Below are positions 18,433 through 27,410 of a stretch of 64,000 nucleotides of DNA, piece after piece. The stretch covers positions 275,594-339,593 of the forward strand of contig JAWAID010000002.1 in assembly GCA_038888615.1 (NCBI GenBank). The letters are read 5' to 3'. The notes under the pieces were generated by a model. The model was given only the letters and a program-made list of their open reading frames with translations. It searched no databases and was not told the DNA's origin. The first letter of the stretch is position 1. Each line of letters begins with the position of its first letter. The position numbers and the translations under genes were made by a program. The DNA is from Candidatus Korarchaeum sp. GTDB lineage: Archaea; Korarchaeota; Korarchaeia; Korarchaeales; Korarchaeaceae.

Positions 18433-20362
18433 TCAGAGCGGCTCTCAGGAGGGACGGAAGGGAGAGGGCTGGAATGATCAATGCTGATACGACAAGCAAG
18501 CTCGTTGAGATCATCACCAGCTCATCCCATAACACGCTAGAACCTAAGATAGTCCCTGAGAATCCAGATATGAAGCAGAGTAAAGCTGATCTAAGGGAAC
18601 TACGTCTCCTCCTTGCTCCGATCAGCAGGCCCACCGGGGTCAGGTAGATCGAACCCAGCATGAGGGATACGAGAACTCCTGATATCGCGATCGAGAGCTC
18701 CTCACCGAGCGGTGAGTGCTTGAAGGAGAGCCTGCCCACCTCAAGGGCCCCTAGGAGAGGGAGCAGAGAGTACCTGACCGTGGAAGCCAGCGCTGGGTTC
18801 TGCCTTATGACCTCAGCGACCCAGGGGCTCCAGAGGTAGTAGAAGGAGTTGAAGGCGTATAAGAACCTCGAGCCAGAGTAGGTGGACATGACGAACCTGT
18901 CCCTGAAGTCCCTCAACCTTTCAAGAGCCTCGCTTCCCTCCCCGAAGGAGGCCGTAGCGATGAAGCACCTCGATCCCCCTTCCTCCACCCTCACCGTGAG
19001 CGTGGTCGAGCGCACTAGCCCGTCACCCCTGCCCTCGATCACCACGGTGTAGACCCCGGGGCCACCTCTGGCCTCCACCATAAGTGAGGTGGTCTCCCCG
19101 GGCTTAAGCCTGTCCCTGGGGTGAAAACCGATGGATAGGTCCTCCGGACCTACCGCGGAGAGCGATACCTCCTTCAGGTTCCCGCTAACGCGCTTCAATG
19201 TGACGGCAACGGAGCCCCTCCCTCCCCTCTGGATCGAGATCGACACCGGGAGCACCTCCAGGGAGAAGTCCTTAGGGGCCTCCTCACCACTCAAGCTTGC
19301 GGTGGTCTCCGACGGCTTCACCTCAGTCCTAACTTGAGTCTCATCCCTCATTGGGATCGTCTGCATCGGTTTGGGGATGATCCGAAGCGTGAACTCCTTT
19401 TCGATCCTCAAGCTGCCTCCTACGACATTTAAGATGATCCTGTAGTCCCCGGGAGGGGTCTCATTTCCCACGGTTATGCCGATCAAGGAGACGAAGTTGG
19501 GCAGGGTGTTGTTGATATCTGCCGAGGCGTAGCTCCCCTCGGGTAGCCCACCGATCAGCAAAACCACGGGTTGCTTGAACTCGCCCTCCCTGTAGACCCT
19601 CAGGGTCACGGTACCACGACCACCTTGCTCCAGCTCGAGGAGGGAGGGCATCAGGGAGACCGAGAGCTTACCCTCCTGAGCGGGAGCTGCGGGACCGCCC
19701 ACGATCAGGAGCGCATTAGCCCTCCTCACCTTCCCTCCACCACTCCCCTCCACGGTCAGGTTGTACTGACCGATCGGCGTGCTGCTGGATGTGATCACCT
19801 TCAGCACTACCTCGCTGCCGACCCCCTCCAGCTTATAGTAGGAGTAGGGCGGTAGCCCGGACACGGATAAGCTTATCCTCTCGGAGAAGCCGCCGTAAGG
19901 AACCACGGAAATGCTGAAGCTCGCTACATCACCGGGAAATACCTTAAGGGAGGATGGGCTCAGTCTCACCTCGAAGTCAGGCTCCAAAGAACCCTCCTTA
20001 ACGACTAGCTTGACTTCCGCTACCTTTCGGTTTTCCCCCAGGGATACGAAGACCTTAACGACGTATTCCCCAGAAGGGGTCTCCTGAGATGTGTATATCT
20101 TAAGCTGAAACTTCCCAGTGGATGCCCTCAGCTCGTAAAACGTGTAAGGTGGTACTCCTGTGACCTCGAACTTGAAGCTACCGCTCACGCTCCCCGAGAT
20201 CGTCAGCGTTATGTCGAAGGACGCTACCTCCCCCGGCAGCACCTCCAGCCTCTCAGGGGACATGCTGACCCAAAAGTCGGATTGAGCTATAGCCCCCCTT
20301 AGCGGGATAATGGCTAAGGTGAGCGATAGAGCTACTAACAGGGACAAGCGGTCCATATGCAA
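18353..20362 (-). CDS. secreted multi-domain surface protein with CFI-box and C-terminal membrane helices
   Basis: 669 residues. A signal peptide (about 1-26, ending near AIAQ) precedes at least four Ig-like beta domains of about 90 residues, each beginning like RLEVLPGEVASFDITL or SLKVFPGDVASFSISV. Then follows the CFI box (CFIATASFGEGSEALERLRD), a motif of archaeal and bacterial surface proteins thought to act in anchoring, and two or three hydrophobic helices. The last roughly 27 residues are antisense to the GNAT gene and low in complexity. A one-base shift would stop the chain before the overlap, so a frameshift or sequencing error at about 18440-18470 is possible. Confidence 0.75.
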   Translation of the reverse strand: MHMDRLSLLVALSLTLAIIPLRGAIAQSDFWVSMSPERLEVLPGEVASFDITLTISGSVSGSFKFEVTGVPPYTFYELRASTGKFQLKIYTSQETPSGEYVVKVFVSLGENRKVAEVKLVVKEGSLEPDFEVRLSPSSLKVFPGDVASFSISVVPYGGFSERISLSVSGLPPYSYYKLEGVGSEVVLKVITSSSTPIGQYNLTVEGSGGGKVRRANALLIVGGPAAPAQEGKLSVSLMPSLLELEQGGRGTVTLRVYREGEFKQPVVLLIGGLPEGSYASADINNTLPNFVSLIGITVGNETPPGDYRIILNVVGGSLRIEKEFTLRIIPKPMQTIPMRDETQVRTEVKPSETTASLSGEEAPKDFSLEVLPVSISIQRGGRGSVAVTLKRVSGNLKEVSLSAVGPEDLSIGFHPRDRLKPGETTSLMVEARGGPGVYTVVIEGRGDGLVRSTTLTVRVEEGGSRCFIATASFGEGSEALERLRDFRDRFVMSTYSGSRFLYAFNSFYYLWSPWVAEVIRQNPALASTVRYSLLPLLGALEVGRLSFKHSPLGEELSIAISGVLVSLMLGSIYLTPVGLLIGARRRRSSLRSALLCFISGFSGTILGSSVLWDELVMISTSLLVVSALIIPALSLPSLLRAALIRPSCSGAVSSPRIPSSRTSSAPRSW

Positions 20363-20423
20363 TTACGAGGCCACTAAATAAAATGCTGGTGTCCTCCCGC
20401 GATAAATACTCCAGATAAATTCG

Positions 20424-22025
20424 TCACTTCCCCGACTTTAAATAAATTTTTTTAACCTTATCTAGGGTGTCGGCTTCATCAGCGCTCTTGTCATCCCTTA
20501 TCCTGATTATCCTCGCGAACCTCAGGGCGTAGCCGCTCTCGTACTTAGGGCTCCTCTGAACCTCGTTGAAGGCCACCTCAACCACCATCTCGGGCTTAAC
20601 GAATATGAGCTTCCCCTCCTTCCTAATGGTTATCTCCTCAAGCCTCCTAGTCATCCACTCGAATTCCTCATCCGTGAGCCCCTTGAAGGTCTTCCCGACC
20701 ACGGAGAATCCTCCGCTCTCGTCCCTGGCCGCTAAGTAGTAATCGCTGTACCACCTGCTCCTCCTCCCGTATCCCCTCTCAGCCGCCACTATCACGAGAT
20801 CCAGGCTTTCCCTAGCCTTAACCTTCAGCCAGTACCTCCCCCTCACCCCAGGGACGTATGGGGACCTGGGGTCCTTCACCATCACCCCCTCGTGTCCCGA
20901 TCCGATGGCCCTTCTCATGAACTCCTCAGCCTCCCTCAAGTCATCCGTGATCAAATTCGGAACTAGAGGGAGATCTCCGGCTATAACCTCTAGTTCCCTC
21001 CTCCTCTCCTCGTAGGGGGAGTCTAGAAGGCTCTTTTCATCAATTAAAAGTGCATCAAAGAGATATAGCCGAAGCGGGATCTCTTCGATGAGCTTATGAT
21101 CTAACTCCTTTCTCCTGAACCTCCTCATCATGTCCTGAAAGGCCAGGGGCCTCCCCTCCCTCTCAGCTATTATCTCGCCCTCCACTATGGCCTCGTTGGC
21201 CCTCAGGCCCTCCCTGAGTTCACCGACGACCTCCGGGGCTATGCTGGTGATATCGCTCATCCTCCTGCTGAAGAGCCTCACTTTCCCGTAGCTTCTGTGA
21301 ATCTGGACCCTCATTCCATCGAGCTTGAACTCTAGAGAGCACCTCCTCAGCTCCCTCAGGGCCTCCTCGAGGCTCTCCGAGCTCTGAGCTAGCATGGGCC
21401 TCAGGGGTCTGAAGGTCCTCGGATGGAACTCCAGCTTACCTCCCGCCCTCACTATCTCGTATGGGGATCCCATGACCATCGAGGCCCTCTCCACATCCTC
21501 CCTCCTGAGTCCGTAAGCCGAAGCCACGGCGTCTATCAGCAAACCCTCGCTGAGACCCAATCTGGTCTCCCCCACCATGGCGTTAGCTATGAGCCACGAC
21601 TCCACCGGCTCCAGCCTGGAGAACAGGGATGAGAGCAATGCCTCCTTCCTTGCTCTCTCTCCGAATGAAGCGAGCGATTCTAAGGTAGAGTAAACCTCAC
21701 TCACGGTCAGAGGAGGGCTTTCGAGGGTGGTCTGCCTCTTCCTTAATCTGGATAGCGCATGCTCCACGGCCTCGCCGACATCAGACCCCTTCACCTCCTC
21801 CACGGCCGAGAGGCCCCTAACCACCTTCCAGAGGGTGGACCAGGAGACGTCGAGGGACCTGGGATCCGAGGGAGGTAACAGTCTTCCCGTGAGTATTAGG
21901 AGGCATTTATAAGCTTCCTCAGGCTCTAACTCCCTGATTAGCTTGCTAGCTATCCTAACCTTATCGCTTCTGGAACTGGTGGAGGCTATCCTCCTAGCTA
22001 TCTCAGCTAGCTCCCTGAAGAGCAC
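20424..22025 (-). CDS. ATP-dependent DNA ligase (first of two)
   Basis: About 533 residues. The adenylation lysine is in EFKLDGMRVQIHRS, followed by VRLFSRRMSDIT, EGEIIA and EGVMVKDPRSPYVPG-type motifs and the C-terminal OB fold with RSPKYESGYALRFARI. The ORF extends to 22064, but GTG at 22025 is preferred. It aligns the protein with the second ligase (both begin xLFxEhA) and lies about 25 bases from a TATA-like box. It seals nicks in DNA using ATP. The canonical archaeal replicative ligase is more likely the KYDGER enzyme at 37172-38965, so this copy may serve repair. Confidence 0.88.
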   Translation of the reverse strand: MLFRELAEIARRIASTSSRSDKVRIASKLIRELEPEEAYKCLLILTGRLLPPSDPRSLDVSWSTLWKVVRGLSAVEEVKGSDVGEAVEHALSRLRKRQTTLESPPLTVSEVYSTLESLASFGERARKEALLSSLFSRLEPVESWLIANAMVGETRLGLSEGLLIDAVASAYGLRREDVERASMVMGSPYEIVRAGGKLEFHPRTFRPLRPMLAQSSESLEEALRELRRCSLEFKLDGMRVQIHRSYGKVRLFSRRMSDITSIAPEVVGELREGLRANEAIVEGEIIAEREGRPLAFQDMMRRFRRKELDHKLIEEIPLRLYLFDALLIDEKSLLDSPYEERRRELEVIAGDLPLVPNLITDDLREAEEFMRRAIGSGHEGVMVKDPRSPYVPGVRGRYWLKVKARESLDLVIVAAERGYGRRSRWYSDYYLAARDESGGFSVVGKTFKGLTDEEFEWMTRRLEEITIRKEGKLIFVKPEMVVEVAFNEVQRSPKYESGYALRFARIIRIRDDKSADEADTLDKVKKIYLKSGK

Positions 22026-22042
22026 GCTACTACGCACCCTCG

Positions 22043-22058
22043 CAAATTTTTTATTATT
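22043..22058. promoter_or_regulatory. shared bidirectional TATA element
   Basis: CAAATTTTTTATTATT reads as a TATA-like element on both strands. Leftward it predicts a start near 22026 (ligase GTG 22025), and rightward near 22080 (membrane protein ATG 22083). The two genes therefore probably share one core promoter region and both make leaderless messages. Confidence 0.4.
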
Positions 22059-22082
22059 GAGCATCAGAGCCTAGTGGTCGTG

Positions 22083-22355
22083 ATGCAAAGCGTTTGGGAC
22101 TTCGCTGCAGCAGTAAAGCTCATACTGGAGATTTTCTTGGAGATAGCGAGCTGGTTGCACCGATTACTCAGATCATTGCTCGTCCCATTGATAGGGTTGC
22201 TCGGCATAACGGGGGACGTCGCTGAAGCTCTAGCATTCATAATAGAGCTGATGATATTCCTAATACTCATAGAGAAGGCAGCTGGAGTGATTAAATGGGT
22301 TCTTCTGATACTCCTCATGATCCTGATATTAGGGGCTATTTACACGATGCTCTGA
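22083..22355 (+). CDS. small hydrophobic membrane protein
   Basis: 90 residues from ATG 22083 (GTG 22074 is also in frame), with two or three hydrophobic segments, the last one strong (VIKWVLLILLMILILGAIY). There is no charged loop or motif that names a family. It is divergent from DNA ligase and 52 bases before the MDR dehydrogenase gene. Function unknown. Confidence 0.6.
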   Translation: MQSVWDFAAAVKLILEIFLEIASWLHRLLRSLLVPLIGLLGITGDVAEALAFIIELMIFLILIEKAAGVIKWVLLILLMILILGAIYTML

Positions 22356-22407
22356 TCCCATCCGCGTAAAGCTTAAGCTTTCCCCAGCTCCCCATCGCGG
22401 GGATCCC

Positions 22408-23433
22408 ATGAGGGCCATCGTGGTACGCGAGCATGGAGGTCCTGAGGTGCTCGAGTATGATGAGAACTACCCCGATCCCAAGGTGGGTCCTAACGATGTC
22501 CTAGTTGAGGTCAAAGCTACTGCCATGAACCACCTTGACATATGGGTGAGGAAGGGAGTCAGGGGAGCCACGCTCCCCAGGATACTGGGCTCGGATATAG
22601 CTGGGATCGTTAGGGAGGTTGGGGAAGCTGTAAGCGATGTGAGAGTGGGACAGGAGGTGATAGTAGCTCCCGGTTATGGATGCGGGAAGTGCGAGCACTG
22701 CTTGAGCGGTAGGGAGAGCATGTGCAAGCAGTACAGGATGCCAGGCTATCACGTCGATGGTGGCTACGCGGAGCTCACAGTTCACCCTGAGAGGGCTATC
22801 CTGAGCAAGCCCTCAAACTTGAGTTTTGAGGAAGCCGCATCAGTTCCTCTGGTCTTCCTGACTTCTTGGCACATGCTGCGAACCCTAGCTGAACTGAGGG
22901 AAGGAGAGTGGGTGCTGATCTGGGGGGCCGGGAGCGGTGTCGGCATATCATCGATACAGATAGCTAAGCTTCACGGTGCCAACGTGATAGCTACGGTCGG
23001 TGATGACTGGAAGGTAGAGAGAGCTCACGGGATAGGAGCGGATTACGTCGTAAACAGGAGCAAGGAGGACGTTGTCGCTAGGGTGAGGGAGATAACTGGG
23101 GAGGGGGTGGATGTGGTGGTGGATTCCGTGGGCAGCGTTACCTGGATGAGCAGTCTCAAGTGCCTCAAGGTGGGTGGGAGGATGGTGAGCGTAGGCGCTA
23201 CCTCAGGGGAGCAGGCCACGATAGACGTGAGGTACGTCTTCTCGAAACAGCTCAGGATACTCGGATCCTACATGGGGAGCAGGGCTGAGTTAATGCAGGT
23301 GCTCAGGTTCATCGAGGCCGGAAAGCTGAAGCCCGTTATAGACTCTACCTTCAGGCTCGAGGAGGCTAGGAAAGCTCATGAGAGGATGGAGAGGAGCGAG
23401 ATGTTCGGAAAGATAGTGATAGTCCCCAGGTGA
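22408..23433 (+). CDS. MDR superfamily zinc-type alcohol dehydrogenase / quinone oxidoreductase
   Basis: 341 residues. A structural zinc lobe is intact (CGKCEHCLSGRESMC). The catalytic zinc cysteine is absent: the equivalent segment reads KATAMNHLDIWVRKG, with Asn-His-Leu-Asp where ADHs have Cys. The nucleotide motif WGAGSGVGISSIQIA is good. The combination resembles the NHLD-type archaeal MDR proteins, which reduce quinones or enones with NAD(P)H rather than oxidise alcohols. Substrate unknown. Four bases separate it from the tRNA-binding protein gene. Confidence 0.85.
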   Translation: MRAIVVREHGGPEVLEYDENYPDPKVGPNDVLVEVKATAMNHLDIWVRKGVRGATLPRILGSDIAGIVREVGEAVSDVRVGQEVIVAPGYGCGKCEHCLSGRESMCKQYRMPGYHVDGGYAELTVHPERAILSKPSNLSFEEAASVPLVFLTSWHMLRTLAELREGEWVLIWGAGSGVGISSIQIAKLHGANVIATVGDDWKVERAHGIGADYVVNRSKEDVVARVREITGEGVDVVVDSVGSVTWMSSLKCLKVGGRMVSVGATSGEQATIDVRYVFSKQLRILGSYMGSRAELMQVLRFIEAGKLKPVIDSTFRLEEARKAHERMERSEMFGKIVIVPR

Positions 23434-23437
23434 TCCT

Positions 23438-23761
23438 ATGTTCGATGTAGAGGAGTTCTGGAAGTTTGACCTGAGGGTGGGAAGGGTAGTGGGGGCCGAG
23501 AGGGTTCCCCGGTCTGAGAAGCTGATAAGGCTCGAGGTTGACTTCGGTACTGAGAGGAGGACCGTGGTGACTGGAATAGCCGATCAAGTGAACCCAGATC
23601 AATTAATGGGGAAGAAGATGATCTTCGTCCTAAACCTGAAGCCGAAGAAGTTGATGGGTGTGGAGAGCCGAGGGATGCTCCTGCTCGCTGAGGAGGAGAA
23701 CGGGAAGGTCCACCTGATAGAGGTACCCGAGGAGGTGCCTGAGGGGACTAAGGTGTGGTGA
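23438..23761 (+). CDS. tRNA-binding OB-fold domain protein (CsaA / MetRS-beta type)
   Basis: 107 residues, exactly one EMAP-II/Trbp111-like OB domain: DLRVGRVVGAERVPRSEKL, then RTVVTGIADQVNPDQLMGKK, VLNLKPKKLMGVESRGMLLL and GTKVW at the end. It dimerises and binds the outer corner of tRNA, either as the separate beta subunit of methionyl-tRNA synthetase or as a free chaperone. A separate archaeal MetRS beta chain is the more probable role. It probably shares a transcript with the MDR gene. Confidence 0.88.
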   Translation: MFDVEEFWKFDLRVGRVVGAERVPRSEKLIRLEVDFGTERRTVVTGIADQVNPDQLMGKKMIFVLNLKPKKLMGVESRGMLLLAEEENGKVHLIEVPEEVPEGTKVW

Positions 23762-24661
23762 TCAGAGTAGCCCAGCTGACCGGAGGGCTCTCTTAACTTC
23801 TTCCCTCTCTTCCTCGCTCAGGGGTTGCGATGGCATCCTAGCGTAACCTCCGGGTAACCCTCTCAACCTCAGGGCCTCCTTAGTAGCGCTGAGCTGGTTG
23901 TACTTCTTCACTACGATCTCGTTGAGCATCGTCAGAGTGAGCTGTATGCTCGAAGCCCTCCGAAGGTCTCCGGCCTTGAAGGAGTTGTAGAGCTCCACAG
24001 CTAACTCGGGAGCGAATATGGACACAGCCACTATACCACCGTCACCGCCCAGGACCAGAGTATCTAAGAGCACGTCCCCGGTACCAGCTAGCACCGATCC
24101 CCTTCCCTTAAGGGACCTTATGAGCTCGGAGATGCGCCAGACAAGCCCGCTGGACTCCTTTATACCTGCGAAGTTATCGTGGTCAGCCACCTTAACTACC
24201 GTATCTATCGGGATATCGTAGCCAACGAACTTCGTGACGTTGTAGAGGAGTATCGGAACGCTAGTGGACTTGAATACGAGCTTATAGTGCTCCAAAAGCT
24301 CCTTAGGGCTTGGCTTGAAGTAATAGGGAGGGGTCAGGAGGATGCCATCCACACCCAGCTTCTCAGCTTGACTCACCTGCCTCAGCAGAGCCCTCGTCGA
24401 GGGGCTGCTGACACCGGCTATCACCGGTACCTGCCCCCCCGCCTTATCGATCACGAACTCGAGCACCCTTCCCCTCTCGTCCTCATCGAGCATGGGTCCC
24501 TCTCCGTTGCTGGCGCAACTCGCTAACCCGTGCACCTTAGCATCTAGCCAGAAATCGAGGAGCTTATCCAAGGAGGCCAGGTCTAATTCGCCCTCTTGAG
24601 TGAAAGGAGTCACGTGAGGTGGTATTATCCCATGGAACCTCATGGGCATCTCACGGCTCAC
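23762..24661 (-). CDS. dihydrodipicolinate synthase / KDG-aldolase family lyase (copy 2)
   Basis: 299 residues of the same family and length as the gene at 6669-7568. It has HGIIPPHVTPFTQEGELD, CASNGEGPMLDEDE in the substrate loop, LLYNVTKFVGYDIP with the catalytic tyrosine, and FAGIKESSGL with the Schiff-base lysine. The substrate loop SNGEG differs from the STTGE of copy 1, which suggests a different substrate. Stop abuts the tRNA-binding protein stop (convergent). Lysine synthesis, sugar-acid cleavage and sialic-acid-type aldol chemistry remain possible. Confidence 0.83.
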   Translation of the reverse strand: MSREMPMRFHGIIPPHVTPFTQEGELDLASLDKLLDFWLDAKVHGLASCASNGEGPMLDEDERGRVLEFVIDKAGGQVPVIAGVSSPSTRALLRQVSQAEKLGVDGILLTPPYYFKPSPKELLEHYKLVFKSTSVPILLYNVTKFVGYDIPIDTVVKVADHDNFAGIKESSGLVWRISELIRSLKGRGSVLAGTGDVLLDTLVLGGDGGIVAVSIFAPELAVELYNSFKAGDLRRASSIQLTLTMLNEIVVKKYNQLSATKEALRLRGLPGGYARMPSQPLSEEEREEVKRALRSAGLL

Positions 24662-24700
24662 TAAGTGAATGATAAAAAGTTTTCGAGGAGCTTCAGTTCA

Positions 24701-25636
24701 CTAGAAGGTCTCCTCTACTACCCTCAGGAGCTCTCTAACCTCAGATGGTGTGTAGAACCTAGGGAGGAGCTTGCAAACTATCCTCTTAATCGGGTTGAGG
24801 TCGAGCCTTCCCCCGCAAGCGTAGGGGTGCCCTCCCCCACCGAACGCCTCGCAGACCCTCCTGAGGTCCAGCTCCCTTGATACCCCAGCGTAGAGGGAGA
24901 ACCTCCTGCAGCTGAAGACCAGCGAGAAGTCCACTCCCAGCTCCTTAGTAGCTCTCCTCGCGATCAAAGATCCGGGCCCCCTCCTCCTGAGATCTATGAC
25001 GCAGAACCTCCTGCCGCCCCTCGTGATCCTCACCACGGCCCTCCTGAGGCCCTCAGATACCTGGTCCTCGAGTTCCCTCAACTTAGCTTCCCCGAAGCTC
25101 CTGAGCTCTTCGTCCATGAGGAAACCGCTCACTAGCCTCTCCAAGAGCTTCCTCCCCATACGCCTGTCCATCGAGATGGCGTTGTAAAGCCTGGATATCT
25201 CCATCGAGTAGCTTCCCGTGTCAGCATCATCGGCTATCCTAACGAGCTCCCCCTCGAACTCGCCTCCTCCTAAATCCTCGAAGACGAGCCTAGCGTTACT
25301 GGTCGAGGGCTTGACCTTGAGCTCCACCAGGCTGGCGATCCTAGAGAGCGCCTCGCTATCCCAGTGGTGGTGGTCGTACCAGAGCACCCTCAACCCCTCG
25401 GAGGAGAGTCTCCTCAGGGAGCTCTCCACCTCGGCTAACTTCGACCTGTTGAGCCCTATGTCCAAGATGAAGAGCTCGCTTCCCCGAGCTCTCAGCTTCG
25501 AGAGGGTCCTGTCGAGCGAGCTAGGTCCTGAGAAGGAGTAATCGAAGCTACCGCCTAACGCCCTAGCCAGTATGGCAGCGCTTAAGATACCATCGACGTC
25601 ACCATGCGTCACGATAAGTCTACTCACCGCGATCAC
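24701..25636 (-). CDS. DHH/DHHA1 family phosphoesterase
   Basis: 311 residues. The DHH motifs are complete: VTHGDVDGILSA (I), FILDIGLNRS (II), WYDHHHWDSE (III) and IADDADTGSYS (IV), all binding two metal ions. The C-terminal DHHA1 motif is FGGGGHPYACGG. Relatives are archaeal RecJ-like nucleases (GAN, NrnA) and oligoribonuclease/pAp phosphatases. Length and domain order fit an NrnA or RecJ-like exonuclease. GTG 25636 follows GGGAGGAA. No replication gene is adjacent to decide. Confidence 0.88.
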   Translation of the reverse strand: MIAVSRLIVTHGDVDGILSAAILARALGGSFDYSFSGPSSLDRTLSKLRARGSELFILDIGLNRSKLAEVESSLRRLSSEGLRVLWYDHHHWDSEALSRIASLVELKVKPSTSNARLVFEDLGGGEFEGELVRIADDADTGSYSMEISRLYNAISMDRRMGRKLLERLVSGFLMDEELRSFGEAKLRELEDQVSEGLRRAVVRITRGGRRFCVIDLRRRGPGSLIARRATKELGVDFSLVFSCRRFSLYAGVSRELDLRRVCEAFGGGGHPYACGGRLDLNPIKRIVCKLLPRFYTPSEVRELLRVVEETF

Positions 25637-25874
25637 TTCCTCCCTCGGCTCGGAGCTAGTTTTATCCTTTGCTGAAGGGTCTACCGTGGGGCTCGATCCC
25701 GCTCGAGTGTTAAAGCGATTCCACCGTCGACAGTCGGCTAACCTCGGTTCACCTGCTTGGGGAGAAATCCTCAGGTATTCTCATGACTCAAATCATTAAG
25801 GGAGCTGCTTCAGGGAAGTTGAGAGCATTAGTAGATCTCTTAGGTCCGAAGATTACCTGAGATTCGCCTCAGCG
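25637..25874. other. intergenic region, nothing recognised
   Basis: The 238 bases between the DHH and kinase genes hold no supported gene, repeat or RNA. The leftward DHH gene promoter would lie here, but no clear TATA box is seen. Confidence 0.3.
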
Positions 25875-26747
25875 TTAGATCCATTGCAAGCTAACCTTAC
25901 CCTCTAGGGAGGATATCTTGTCGACTTCTACCCTCCTAGGCCCCTCCTCCAGTGTAGATGCTGTTGCTGAAGCTACAGAGAACCTAGCTGCTTCTTCAGG
26001 CCCCATGTCCCTCGCTAAAGCTATCCCTAGGGCTGCTGTGAGCACGTCTCCCGCGCCCACGTCATCCAGGGCCTCAACTTTGGGGGCTGACGCTTTGAGG
26101 GAACCATCCGGGAAGCTGAAGAGGGCCCCCTCGCTACCCAAGCTGATCGACACCACCTTGAAGTATTTGGATAGCTCCTTCAAGCATTCTATCGAATTTA
26201 GCTTGCCTGTAGCAGCTACCGCCTCCTCTAAATTGAGATGAACGGCCAGATCGATCCCCAGGAATCGATGCAATTGCTCCCCGGAGAGGTAAACCCCGTC
26301 CTCCCTGAAGACCCTCAGGACTCCCTGTAAGTCAAGCACGACAACTTCCGAGAGCTCAATGGCTTCAGCAACGACCTCCCTCCCCACCTCACCGGCTACA
26401 GGGCTTAAGTGGATCACGTCAACGCGCAATCCGCTCAGGTCCTCTACTTCGATATCGCTGCACCTACTCGCGAGTAGCGTGGGGCATGAGAGGCCCTTCT
26501 CCCTCCTTATTACGAATCTGGTCGTCCTCTCGCACGTCCTCCTAACTCTGGAGGTATCGACCCCCTCATACCTCAGGTAGCTCAGCAGTTCGTCGGGCAT
26601 ATCGCTTCCGACCCTGGATACAGCGGTCGCTCGCACCCCAAGCCCGGCCACGAAGACGGAACCGTAGGAGACACCTCCCCCGATCCTAAGGTGGTCACCG
26701 AACTCGTCTATCGTGATGTGCCCCGCAGCCGCGTACTTAAGCCCCAT
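25875..26747 (-). CDS. PfkB family sugar or nucleoside kinase
   Basis: 290 residues of ribokinase fold. IGGGVSYGSVFVAGLGVRA is the N-terminal substrate-binding glycine region. The catalytic base motif near the C-terminus is DDVGAGDVLTAALGIALA (D-x-G-A-G-D, with Val replacing Thr). EGPRRVEV follows. Archaeal members phosphorylate adenosine, ribose-1-phosphate derivatives, inositol or sugars. The substrate cannot be told. The start overlaps the trmO stop by 11 bases, giving a two-gene operon. Confidence 0.82.
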   Translation of the reverse strand: MGLKYAAAGHITIDEFGDHLRIGGGVSYGSVFVAGLGVRATAVSRVGSDMPDELLSYLRYEGVDTSRVRRTCERTTRFVIRREKGLSCPTLLASRCSDIEVEDLSGLRVDVIHLSPVAGEVGREVVAEAIELSEVVVLDLQGVLRVFREDGVYLSGEQLHRFLGIDLAVHLNLEEAVAATGKLNSIECLKELSKYFKVVSISLGSEGALFSFPDGSLKASAPKVEALDDVGAGDVLTAALGIALARDMGPEEAARFSVASATASTLEEGPRRVEVDKISSLEGKVSLQWI

Positions 26748-27219
26748 GCCTCCCCCTCACCTTACTCAGGAGCTCACGGTACCACTCGGGGAAGGAGGGA
26801 TTCTCCACGATCCTAGAGGGTGTATAGGGCCTTATGTCCAGTACGGGGGTATTATCGAACGCATCTAGGCTTGAGACGTAGATCCTCCTGCCCACTATGG
26901 ACCTCACCCTGAGCAAGTGGAGGCCTATCGGGTTGGGCCTATGGGGTGAGTCGGTAGCGAATACTCCTACCTCAGGTACCTCCTCAAAACCGAGCTTCAG
27001 AAACCTCTTAGGTCTCACTACTAACGTAGCTCTCTGCTCCTCAGTCACCTCATGGAGGTAGGTCAGCACGATTATGTGTGAGAACCCCTCTAATCCCCTT
27101 AAGGCATCCTCATATTCCTCAAGCACTTCTATAAAACCCTCGACACCCTCAAAGCTCTCCTTCACCTCGTCCCTCGAAGCCTCGGTCCTGATTACGCCTA
27201 TGGGCTTGAAGCATATCAC
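26737..27219 (-). CDS. trmO: tRNA (m6t6A37) methyltransferase TrmO family
   Basis: 160 residues, the length of a single TsaA-like beta-barrel domain (UPF0066). It has FKPIGVIRTEASRDEVKES at the N-terminus, FSHIIVLTYLHEV, the signature GVFATDSPHRPNPIGLHLLR, and LDIRPYTP. Family members use S-adenosylmethionine to methylate t6A37 in threonine-type tRNAs. The GTG at 27219 is preceded by GGGGGATGTGAT. Overlaps the PfkB kinase gene downstream. Confidence 0.9.
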   Translation of the reverse strand: MICFKPIGVIRTEASRDEVKESFEGVEGFIEVLEEYEDALRGLEGFSHIIVLTYLHEVTEEQRATLVVRPKRFLKLGFEEVPEVGVFATDSPHRPNPIGLHLLRVRSIVGRRIYVSSLDAFDNTPVLDIRPYTPSRIVENPSFPEWYRELLSKVRGRHGA

Positions 27220-27410
27220 ATCCCCCTGAACTCGGTGGGGAATAAAGCAGTTACCATCAGAGATGGTAAGAATATCTATGATAAACTTCAGAGGAAAATA
27301 AAAACCTAATAAATATCTCCATAATTTATCAATAGAATGCTACTAAAATGATTACTTAAGCGATGAAATTATCCGTAACGATTTTTTATATCATGAGGGA
27401 GAGTCGGGTA

